From: Ciona savignyi | Lineage: Eukaryota; Chordata; Ascidiacea; Phlebobranchia; Cionidae | NCBI GenBank assembly: GCA_000149265.1 | Contig: CH003412.1 | Location: forward strand, 2,922,661-2,986,660 | Direction: 5' to 3' | Length of the DNA stretch: 64,000 bases | Part shown: positions 23,378-35,100 of the stretch, piece after piece | How the letters are laid out: the number at the start of each line of letters is the position of its first letter | Numbering within the stretch: position 1 is the first letter of the stretch | Made by a program: the position numbers and the translations under genes | The notes under the pieces: generated by a model | Databases searched by the model: none | Told to the model about the DNA's origin: nothing | What the model saw: only the letters and a program-made list of their open reading frames with translations

Positions 23378-24915
23378 CTATCTGAACATATAAACGGGGG
23401 TGGTAGGTTCAGGAGAGTGTCGCAAGTTCAGTGATTGAAACATCTCAGATGTCCGGTAATAATAATATCCTTCAATGGTAGCTGTCGATTTTTGAAAGCA
23501 GATGTAATAAAAACCAGCAAAGGATGCTCCATGAATGCTCTCAATTTTGTGGTTTGGGACCAAGAAATGCTCTTTCCACCGCATGAAAACATAATCGCTG
23601 TTTTTAAGTTCGGAATAGTCGAAGTTGTCATTGTTGAAGGTCTTGGCGAATTGGTAGAACGATAAAAACTTCTTCCAGTGCTTGATATCGACTTCCTCAT
23701 CCGCTTCCCACTTCCGAGTCAGGAACGGATATCGCTCGCTTATGATCTCGGCATCAAAGAATGTGATCATTGTGGGAAATTCCTCAGTCAAGCCACTGAT
23801 CTTAAGATAACCGCACAAGAATGAATTCTCGAGATCCACATTCTGTCAAATTTAATTTGTTTTAATTTTTAGAAAAACTAAAACACCAGGTTCCGGGTTC
23901 AATAAGGATACACGAGTGGTTACCACTGGAAAAATGCGAGGTCTAATAAAACACTAACAACCTTTAAATTTGTCCACAGTCATGTTAAAGTAGCTTATTA
24001 GTGTTTTGGATTAAACAGGGATGGCTTTAGTTTTTGTTCTACCTATTTATTCTCATAGTTAAAGCAATGTATGTTAAGTGCATATTGTGGGACAGCCAAC
24101 TAGTGCAGAATTGGGAACAAATAATATCCCATCACACTATATTGCTATTGGATGGGTAAGCTGAGGATTAACATTAGTTCGACCTTTAGTTTTTGATTTA
24201 CCCATGTAAAGGCCAGTTTGAAAAACATTGTAACAGTGATGTTTTTTCATTATTTTTTAGTCATGCTGCGTGTCAAATTTATTAATTTTTTTTTTTTTAG
24301 TTATGGGATTAATTTTTTATCATATGCATGTATACGCAATACTTTCCAGGCTGGTGTAAGGTTAAGCGTACAAATTATTCATTAACATAGTCCGGCCGTA
24401 TGGTCTAGCGGTTAAGTGCGTCGCCTTTTAATCGAAAGGTTGCAAGTGCGAAACTGGTCGATAGCTAGTCGGTTGTGTCCTTGGGCAAGGCATTTTACGG
24501 ACATTGCCTGAACCCAGTGGATTAATGGGTTCTATCAAATTAAAGGAATGTGTCTATGATATACAACACACTGCAATAGCTCTGGTAACCAGACGGTGGG
24601 CGCGAGGTGATCTGACGATTGCCCGTGCGTTAACCGCCTTGGTTTTCCCATTCACGGGGAGAAAAATGAATTTCCTATCCTATCCTAACATCCAATTAAA
24701 CAAATATCATATTTATTATTTGCCTGTAGAGTCACTTCTACATCATAACAGTTCCCTTTGCTTTTTTGGTGTCCTTTAAACTTTGATCCATTGTACAAAA
24801 GTGTATTTACTATCCCAGGCTGCTTGCTGTTGCAGGGTGGCAAGGGAAAAATGCCGTCATTAATTCTGGCTGGATAGCCAAGCGTTGTTTGGTGAGGCAA
24901 GTTATTTTGAAACAT
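23378..24915 (-). CDS. GID4: GID4, substrate receptor of the CTLH/GID E3 ligase
   Basis: Two exons: 24915-24724 (64 codons) and 23842-23378 (154 codons plus stop), joined in phase 0, giving 218 residues. The intron starts with GC, not GT (CAG|GCAAAT), and ends TTTGACAG. The product has [20 protein letters not shown], then [50 protein letters not shown] and [15 protein letters not shown], the blocks of the Vid24/GID4 beta-barrel that binds N-terminal proline degrons. The long low-complexity N-terminus of human GID4 is absent; the start at MFQNN was chosen because it follows a strong acceptor-like site and the reading further upstream is not conserved. The RNase L-like gene starts head to head on the other strand. 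Confidence 0.95.
24391..24688 (+). mobile_element. Full-length tRNA-headed SINE in the GID4 intron
   Basis: The most complete copy here. The head has an A box (TGGTCTAGCGG) and a B-box-like AGGTTGCAAGTGCGAAAC; then AGCTAGTCGGTTGTGTCC, a middle with GGATTAATGGGTTCT, GGTGATCTGACGATTGCCCG, TTGGTTTTCCCATTCACGG and a TATCC tail. TAACAT at both edges is a possible target duplication. It is antisense to GID4. Confidence 0.88.
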
Positions 24916-24948
24916 TTTGTTGATTGAAGTGAAAACTAAAGTAAAAAT

Positions 24949-25583
24949 CTGCAAGAAAACAAGATAAATAAACATAACTATGATATTTTTTGAAAATAAG
25001 GTATACAATGGTAACGGAAAAATCTTATTAGAAAAACTGACTGTAAAGAATTTGACTTCTGCCGAGTTTGTTAACATTCACACAAAATCTAACAAAAGTC
25101 TTTTCTCATTTGATATAATTATAAAAAATAAATAAACAATTCGAGCAAAAACTACGTATTTTATAATAATAGACTAATATAAACGAAAGAACAGATATAA
25201 CTTTTTAAATATTATAAAATTTTAAAAGCAAATTGAAAAATCTACAAACGCAAACCATACGATTTTTTTCGTCACGCTTACGTGAAATCACGTGGTCAAA
25301 TGATTACTCAGCAAAGATTCGTAAACCAATCTAGAACATAATTTGCATTATGCAGGGATGGTACTAAACTAGGGCGTTCGTTGTTTAGTTTAGTTTTTAG
25401 TGCATATTCTTTAGTTTAATTTGACCAATATAAACAGTGTGTATTAGTTTTTTTTGGTTTTAAAATTAAACTTAATACGTTTTATTCTAATGTTGCGTTA
25501 CCACTTTTTTTATTTTTTTCACACACGTGTTTTAAGCCTGATGTAAACCTTGTAAATCATAATTAATAATCATTTTGATTACA
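24949..25583. promoter_or_regulatory. Shared divergent promoter region, GID4 / RNase L-like gene
   Basis: The coding starts at 24915 (-) and 25593 (+) are 677 bases apart and no other gene lies between, so both promoters must lie here. AT-rich; no clear TATA box. Acceptor-like sites precede both ATGs: TTTTCTTGCAG ending at 24949 (-) and TTGATTACAG ending at 25584 (+). Confidence 0.5.
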
Positions 25584-25592
25584 GATATAAAT

Positions 25593-26073
25593 ATGAGCAC
25601 CGAAGTTGTACGATTTTTAGAAGAATGCAGTACGGGAAATTTAACCAAGGTTAAAGAATTTATTGAAAACGGAGTAAAACCAGATTCATTTTGTACAACT
25701 GATAACAAGAGCTCCATCTTACCAAAAGTAGGATACTATGTTTTTATTTTTTTACACTTTATGTAATCAATTTGTATATATTGGTAAGGCACTGAACGCC
25801 TGCACCCAGTAAAATAATGGGTTCTACTAAATTAAAGGAACATGTGATTCATACATAAGACAATACAATAGCTCATGTAACACGACGGTGGGTGCGAGGT
25901 ATTCTGATGATTGTCTGTATTAACTTGATTAGTTTTACCATTCACGGAATAAACATAAATATTTAATAGCCTAATGATATATTTTGAATAGTCTAATGAT
26001 ACCATAGCTGTTGCCAGCCATTAGTTTATGCGTTATGTAATGAAAACAATCTCTTTTCTGAATTGCTGTATAT

Positions 26074-26107
<34 letters not shown>

Positions 26108-29100
26108 GAAAATTAATTTCTTGGAAATGTAATGTCTTGAAAACAACCCACTGCAATAGCTTCGACAACCCAGCTATGGGGATAGATAGATAGTATTCTC
26201 TTCATTCCCCTTTTTCCACCTCTGTTTATAAACCTAAGCATCATTTCCAGCTCATATATTATAAAATGACAAAACCAACACTTCAATATGCAGGGAGCAA
26301 GTGGATTATGCGTGGCTGCGTTAGAAGGACATATTGAAATTATTGATTTCCTGCTGAATAATGGTGCAGATGTCCACTTCAAATGTCAGGTGTTTATTAC
26401 ACTGCTATCCATTATCTGTATGGCTGTGTGTATAATCAGAATATAGTAATGATCAACTGATCATAAAAATCGGTTAAACACATTGATGAAAAGAATTGTC
26501 TTTTAGTCCTGAATGTTAAAAAGTTTAAAAAAGTATTTTTTGTGCAATTTTGTCAAACATTTTTTACTGGTATTAATGTCATGGCGATTTTTAATGCCAA
26601 GTGTCAGCAGTTTTGTCTTTTTTCATCCCAATACGCTATTGTTTTTTTTTGTAACATTTTATTCCTATTGTTTAATGAAAAATTTTACCTGTTTATCCTA
26701 ATATATATGTTTGGGATTTCCGGGCACTTCTTTAAGAGTATGTTTTGTAACAGCTAAAATTTTTAATCGGAATACTTGTAAACCAGGGGTGTCCAAACTT
26801 TGTTGCTGTTGGAGGTTTAAATATTAATAATCGGATTATGCCACAGCTGCAGTTTACTTTTTTTCAGTAAATTTGTACAACTTTTGAACTGTCAACATCC
26901 TGTTTTTTTGCTTATTTGCACTTATACTTTCATTAAAATGCTAAACAAATTTAAGGTTTGTTTATTGTTGTTTGGCAGAAATGTTTGTGTACCAGACAAA
27001 CACAAAAAGTAAACACAAATAAATTGTTTAAGCTTAACTGTAAATGTTGTTTCTTGTGCATGTATACCACTTCCTTTCCAGGCAGCTTGGTCAAAATATA
27101 TTGTTTAAACTCCCGATTTGTTGCCCAATGCAAACTAAGTTTTTTTATTTAAATCCCATTTTTTAACTTTTAACTGGGTATTTTATTTAAAATTTTGATA
27201 ACTATTAAATCATCCGAACATGTTAAATCTTCCAATAAATCCATTTTTTCTCAGCAAGGAGAGACTGCCCTTTTTCTCGCTGCTCGCAACGGTCACGATC
27301 AAGTTGTTACCCGTTTGTTAGATGCTGGGGCTTTGTTGGTTTATACTGGTGGTCCAGGGGTGAGCTTAAGTTGTTATTTTAATTCAAATTATTTTGGAAT
27401 TATTAGTATTATATTTTACTTTTAACTTAAACTTTATGGTGTAAAGAAACCCTCCAACATTTAAGGCTCCTATGCCTTATAAAAAAAGTTCGAAATTTCA
27501 ATCCAAACATCTCCCAGGAAAAGAGGATTCTTGAACACTGGGAGGTTTTCACTCAAGTGTTGCACAATGTTTATCCGAAGGACATAAACAAGGCAGAAAA
27601 TGCTCAGTATAAAGTAATTGCGCAACACTTAGTAGAGCACAATCAGATGAGTGACAGACCAAGCATCTTGTATGAATCGGTGGGTTTAGGGTTGTTTGTT
27701 TTTCTTGGCAATCTATGTTCGGTTACTGGTATGTATTTAGTAACGATTGTGGATCTCTTTATCTAGTAATTAAAAATTACGAGATCAGTTGCTGATTTGG
27801 GGAATGTTAATTTAAGTGTGGTTGTATTCCTTTACGATTTGCACTGTAATGATTAAACAATCATCCATGATAACAAGACTAATGACATTGTAAATCATAC
27901 ACAGTCTTTTCCACAGAGATCTCTTTTTTAACAAACAATTTCTACCATTACCTACCTTCTGTAGCTCACACCCATTTAATATAACCAGTAACACATTGGG
28001 TATTTAGACTTAAATAAATAAAAGTAATGGCTCTTAAGTTTACAAAACAATTTATTTAAATGTGTGCCGGATTGCAGCAATATGTATATCAACTGGTTCA
28101 TTTTGATTTTCCTTTTTCGGTGGCAGTGACTCGATGACTTAGCAGTCTTTTCGCTGTCACCCTGGCCAGTATCAATTTCGTTTTATTCTTTATTATATAT
28201 TGTGACACTGTGTTTTTTTCTTTATTTACTGTAAATGGTGATTGTTACTATTATAAAAGTATCATGCTGACCGAATAAAATCTTGAATCTTTCAGATGTT
28301 TTGCTCACTCACTGTGTTTGCGAACCCCATTGCTGTGTATAGTGTGGGTGTTTATGCCACCTTGTGTCCAGAATTAGCTAGCGCCGTTTTCACAGAAGAA
28401 AACTTTGTTCGTGCGCTCTGCCGAGCTTACGATGTCTCTCGAACCTTTGATTTTGTGCATACTGTCCACAAGATGGTAGCAATAAGCAAGCATCGGCAAA
28501 AAGAGGTAAACTTTAATATATTGGTATTAAAAAAAATATTTTGTTAGTAAAGGATTGTGGTACCGGTAACAAAGCTTTTGGATAATTGGTCAGTTTTGTC
28601 GTATAGGCTATTTATCTCACAATATCAGTTTATAGGCTACTCTTAAAATGCAAATATACTTTATGTTATTGAAACATTTTTACAAGAATTTTTGAATGGT
28701 ATATAATTAAATAAAAAACACTGTAATATTTTCTATTTGATTTTTTTGGAATGCTTTCCCCTTTTTCCCTGTATTTATTGCCAATCGCCTTTGTGGTAAA
28801 AAAATTATCCAGCCTTATCTATTCCAGCTCTGCATATCCCTGGTAAAGTTGTTCAAATGGGGAGATTTGCTCCGAAGGTTGGCAGAAGACCTCACGAGGT
28901 ATCACACCAGTGATGCCGAAAGCGTTGTCCAATTCCAAGAGCTGTGTGACTGTCTTTTCAGGACACTGGATGTATTTTCCTCCAATCTCTATGTCCGGTG
29001 GGTCGGGTTTGAAAACTTTTGGTCGATTTGTTTTTTTGGTGTTTAAGATTATTTTCATCTTTTTTACTGAAATTCTATCATCATTATTGCAATCACCTAG

Positions 29101-32100
29101 TTCAGGGATGTCCAACCGTTTATTGTAGTGGGCCGCATTGTCACTTAAAATAATTGAATGGGCCGCAGAACCTATTAAATTTCAAAAAAAATGGGTATAT
29201 AAAGAAACATTTAAAAACCATTATAGCTATATATAATCTTTCTGTTTCTCCCATACTTATAGCCTACTATTACTGCGCCCCTAAAAGCAGACTGATACAT
29301 TTTAATTAGGCTAAGATTCAAAGTGCAAAATACTACTTGGAGTGAAAATGACTGGCGGGCCGCACAAAAACCTCAGTTGGGCCGCAATGCGGCCCGCGGG
29401 CCGCAGGTTGGACATCCCTGACCTAGTTAATAAATTTTACATGGCCTAAATTTGAAATATTGCCCCAGAAAAAATTGATTTATAGCTAATATAATTTCAA
29501 ATACAATTTTGTTTATTAGATAAATGTGTATTGTAAAGTGCCAATTGTAAGTGCTTTTGACAGTGAGCATGACTAAAACTTTAAAACTAAAGCTCTATTT
29601 ATCATTTTTTTACAGGATTATAATACTGGACCAGTTCCGTGTGCTTAGTCATGAGGACATGGCAAGAATTGGACGACTCATCAAATTTCTTCTCGACTAC
29701 AATTCCCCTAGTGGTAAGAATGTTAAAACAAAATAAAAAAAAATAAGGCATAGAATATAAGACCAGTCAAAAAATCAACATTTTTTATATTGTCCCTGGT
29801 ACCACACTGCCACAATTACATTGCATCAATACTGATGCCCTAAATCGATATCAAATAAAGCAAAATGCGTCCACAACCAATTTCTAATTTAAAAACCTTT
29901 CTTAAAACAGAATTGTCAATTTAGATTGTTGTTAAACACATTTGTACTTTTCTGAAATTGGTTTTTAATATATTAGTTAAGTGCTCTTGTGGTAGTTAAG
30001 GTAAACATAAACAGCTTTGTTCGAATATTAAATTCATCTCCATTATCTGTACGTCCTATCATGTGAAGACCTTCTAGCTTCCTGTGTCGCTTTTTGTTTT
30101 CTATATCAGTATTACTGATGTATTGATTCTAATAGCAAGCTATTTCTAACAACTTATTTTTAAATCGAAAACTTTTACATGGCATTGTCACATCTGTCGC
30201 ATTCTAATATAAACCCTTCGAACTACATTATACAGTAGTACTATTTTCCATATAATATCTTTTACTCTTCTACATATTAGAGTGACTTTATACATTTTAA
30301 ATTACACATAAATGGGTTCACCATTTCTTGACTTTGTTAGTGGTGTTAGACCTTATAACAAACTCCTTAACTGAGCTACACCTACAAGTAATATGTTGGC
30401 ATGCAGAACCGGAAAAATCAAATGAAAAATCGCACATCTGGCAATTCCTCTTCTTTCTTCTCAAGATATATTTTCGATTGAAACAAGACAACCACGTGAC
30501 GAGGTGATTATTTGTGATGTCATAATCTCTATACAACGATAGTTTTAGTGAATCCTATAATACAAACCTTGTCAAAACCCAGAGAGTCGTTATGAAGGTT
30601 TTAATATCAGTCTATAACATTATGTTTGTTTTTCCGAATTAGGAGGTATTACTGTGTCTGCCACCAAAGTTAATCACAGTGATATCCAATACAGCTTACT
30701 AACAGTTCCATTGTTTATAGACACATACAGCTGTTGCTCTAGAACAGTGATTCCCATTTTGTTGTTAGAAAATTCACAACAGACCTTTTCTCAACCACAA
30801 AATCAATGTACCGTATTGTGAAAAATAGGCCTACACAGAGAAAAAATATAGTAAATTTCTTTTGCGAACCTGAAAGTGGACCCTTAATGGTCCACAGACC
30901 CCACATTGGGAACCACTACTCTAGAACAACCCTACTGTGTTTACATAATATTATTTCGACCCATCAGTTTTATAACATAAGTAAACTTAATATTTTTTCA
31001 GGGGTGCGAATGTGTATTTCCATAGTTTTTGGAAGACAAGGGTGCATTTTTTACTTTTGGAGTCTATTGTTTCGGTGCATTACAACATTTGTTTTAACAA
31101 AATACTGCTAAATACTGAAATGTATGGTGACAATTAAATTGCGTCCCACAGATTGCTTCTGAGATCAACAAGCGGGTCTGAGTTTGAGAAGAGAGTTCTA
31201 CTCAAGTAAGAAAAATAGGTTTAATATTTAAATACTTTAAGCTAAGCCCAAATTAAATTTTCATTTTGCAATTGGTACATATTGGAATAGTCATTTTATT
31301 GCCAATTTAAATATTAACTTTTCTGTACAGTTTTTGCTTCAGACTGTTTCTTAAAATTGTCTTAAATTTANNNNNNNNNNNNNNNNNNNNNNNNNNNNNN
31401 NNNNNNNNNNNNNNNNNNNNNNNNNNNNNNNNNNNNNNNNNNNNNNNNNNNNNNNNNNNNNNNNNNNNNNNNNNNNNNNNNNNNNNNNNNNNNNNNNNNN
31501 NNNNNNNNNNNNNNNNNNNNNNNNNNNNNNNNNNNNNNNNNNNNNNNNNNNNNNNNNNNNNNNNATACAATGCCATTTTCTTAAATCTGATACTATATGT
31601 CTAACTGTGAGCTTTTTATAATTACCAGACCCTCTAAGTTAGAATTCACTTTCTATATCAGACCACTCATACGAACAACCACCTTATATTTTTACAGAAC
31701 GCTTGAAGAAGACGCCACCTTGGCTCACTTGCTGCTAGATTTTGGGGTCACCGTGAGTGGGGAGTGTGTGGTCAAGTCAGTGGAGCATGGTCATCTGGAT
31801 CTCGTTAACAGGTGGGGGAATGGATAGGTGATAAATACTTAATATTTGTGGTGAAATCAACATTTTGTTGATTTTTAAAATAAAAACTTTTTAAATAAAA
31901 ATTTTTTGAATAGTAGGCCTATTTTTATTTTGCATTCAATTAATTTTGCATTCAATATTTAATCCATTGCTGTTTTATTTGTAGTGTAGCTAAACAAATT
32001 ATTATATTATTTTGTGGTGCAAAGCATGTGATTGATAAAAGATAACTTATAACTCTATTGTGTGTAACATCGCTTTATTAATAATTAAAAGACTCTTATT

Positions 32101-35100
32101 TTCTCTTTCGGTAATTGATCTATTTTTAAAATTTGCAACAATTACCGTAGAAAATGCTTTGATGTGTAAAGGTTTAGACCTAATACATAAGGTATAGTGG
32201 ATAACCTATGTGGTAAGCTTATATGTTATGTCATCGGATAACACAATGAAAGCCAGGGAATGCCAGAGTTCTATTTTAGATGTTATCGCGAACTCATTTA
32301 TAGACATACTAAATGCAGTTCTTGGGACCGTCATAATGTAATTTACAATAAAATTAAGTTCTGTATATTGTGAATACATGATATATTTATTTCGGTCAGT
32401 TTTATAGGATAACTCACCACATTATATTGTGTATACTGTCCGGTTGGCAGAGTTAACATAGTTTGTTAACATATTACATTGTTGGAATTTCTTTATTCCT
32501 TTAATTTTACCTGAAGGATGCAAATTCTGGTAATGCCTTCCCAAAGAGCACGATCGCGCAGAAAGTGATTTGGATTAAAATCGAATGAAGCACCTTTATG
32601 GTCATGACCTTGATAAGACTGTGTTGTTAGACATTTTAAATTAGTTAGGCCACTCATTGTATGCAACTATTTTTAGGTTCAAAAACGACCGGGAAATTTT
32701 ATTCTCCAAAGAAATTGAAGAGCTGCTCAAGATTCACCCAAGCGTGAAGAATTCATCCAATCGGAACATGCGCCGGTGTCTAAAGGTTTGTTATGTTTTT
32801 GAGTTGTATTATTTCTATGTTTAATATATTTGCTTAAGTAGTTGGTTTGTTGCTATGAGCAAAAACATAATGACAATAAACCACCTTATTTTGTTTTGGA
32901 TGGTTATACTTTATTCCATATTCAATCAAAACAACTTTAAAAATTGCATTTTACAAATCTCATATATATGCAACTACTATCTTTAATACTTTTATTGAAA
33001 ACAAAGTGATCCCATAAGTCATACATTGCATGTTTCATATTAACTTCGCTTTGCAATGCAGTTGATCAAAAGTCAACGTGGAATGTTCGAGGAAGAACGT
33101 CGGAAATTTGAAGCAGAGTTGTTGGACGATGCTACAATCACTCGGAACGGTAGCAAAAAAAAGAAGCAAAAATCAAAAAATAAACGAAACGCGCCGAATA
33201 TACAATTAGAGATACCTGAAAAACTAGAAAATTCAAGTGAAAATAAACAAAACGCGGCGAATATACAATTAGATATACCGGAAAAACTTAAAAATTCAAG
33301 TAAAAATAGACCGGATTCCGCTCCTAATTGCGAACGTGAATCAGATGACACTTTAGTTTTTAATGGGGAACTACCGAAACCTGGTAAAAGGAAAAGAAAA
33401 AACAAAAAGAAGAACCAGACAAAGAAGGTAAACAAAGAAGAATCGGTAGAAGATACAACACAGGTACTATTGTGATGTCACACTAAGTAATTGTGTAAAT
33501 AATTGTTATCAATGAAACCTGATAGTAATCAACCAAACACTATCCCACTACTGACAGTTCGAAGTCTAAAAAGCCATTTTAATTCCAAAAGTAATGGGAC
33601 ATAGGCTGATTTAATATTGTTATATTGTTTATCCCAAAATGTGTCTTACCATAAGGTTATATTTACATTTAATATTCCTTTCACTGGTGGAAATGGAAAA
33701 TATCCACAGTATAATTTATACAGTAAGAACATGTTATAAATGACACATATATGACAGTGAGGCTATAGCCTATCAAAGCTCCATTTTCTTGGTCATAATC
33801 CTCAGTGATGAGAGTGACGACACATAAGGACAGTTATAATACTATCAAAACAGTTTGGGTTTAGGTTTCTTTATAATCCTAAAGACTTGTTTTTGTTCGT
33901 ATTATATTTTTGATTTAAACTGATCAGACTTAAAATCCTTTAGCATAGTTAATAATCTGGCCTACTCTATATTGTTATTCATTTTTTGTTAATCATTGGT
34001 TTTAAAGGTTGTCTGGCATTCCCTGGTTTATTTTTCTTACATTAATGTTTTTAATAACTGTTGTTTTAACTTTAAATAACCTATGCAGTAGAAAAAAAAG
34101 TATTGTATCTGCTAAAATAGAATTAGCTCAGTAAAAAAGATTTTTTTTATTACAAAAGTTGTATCTGTAATGTTCCTTTACATATGTGTATATAGTCATT
34201 CAAACTATACAGGGTATACCACCCTATGTGTATATTGTTACAAATTTTAATTTTAATAAAAAAATTACTAAATTTCATCCAACCCAGCATGAACCCCCGC
34301 CCCCCAAAGAGGAGACACCGAAGCACACAACGTCATCCGGTTGGAGGGAGCTGGTCCTCCAGGAGTCGAGGAGACGGCGCCAGAGTTCTTCTTCCTCAGA
34401 CTGCAGCAGCGGAGCCCGCAAATCAGTCCATTTCTCACACCCCCTCACCTTCTACGAGAGCACAAAACCCCGAGATCAACCCCTGAAAGTGAAGGTAAAA
34501 CCCCCGCCGAACTACAGCAACCTGAAAGCCCCGAAACCGGACCCAGAAATAGATTTCGACACGAACGTTGAAATCAACGACTTTGGAACCAACATAACAT
34601 GGAGGTCAGCATCGAACCGATGGGCTCCGAGATTCGAGGATTTATCTGAGATGGAAATCGATAAATTGCGACAGTTGACATGGGAAAATGATTCGGTTCT
34701 TTTTTGTGATAAACAAAAGCATCTAAACATCGGAGCAGGGTAAGTGGTCTCTCTCATACTTTTTTTCAATAAAAGTACTGCTAATGAAAGCAATGTTTCA
34801 ACTGGTTATAGTTATGATTCACTTTTAAAATGATTTTAATATAAAAGTCCCTTGAACATTTACACCAAATGATTTAACATGAAGTCCCAGGTCTTTAACC
34901 TCACCATTATTCATGTTTTAAACATGACTAGCTAAATAACGCCTTATTTTATACACAGCCCTGACTTTAGCCTCATCTATCTCGGCTTAATGGGGTCCGG
35001 CGTTGAAGTTGCCATCAAGAAGATCAATTCGAAAAGAGCCTCTGTGTTGTCACAACGAGACACAATCGCCTCGTTGTTATCGATACCTCAACATAGAAAT

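Noticed and set aside
23428-23700. Open frames overlapping GID4 exon 2 on both strands
   Set aside because: They are out-of-frame shadows of the GID4 exon.
24391-24470. tRNA gene
   Set aside because: It has A- and B-box-like sequences, but it is the head of a repeated SINE with the same 3' body in many copies; no complete cloverleaf was found.
22474-24915. GID4-PRPF31 operon
   Set aside because: Both read the same way, but the spacer is about 0.9 kb, far longer than known tunicate operon spacers.
26785-26810. CAGGGGTGTCCAAACTTTG as a further hAT element
   Set aside because: Only one end is present; no inverted partner or target duplication was found nearby.
34226-34571. Pro/Arg-rich frames overlapping 34288-34739
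   Set aside because: Alternative frames of the linker exon; only the chosen frame continues across both splice sites.
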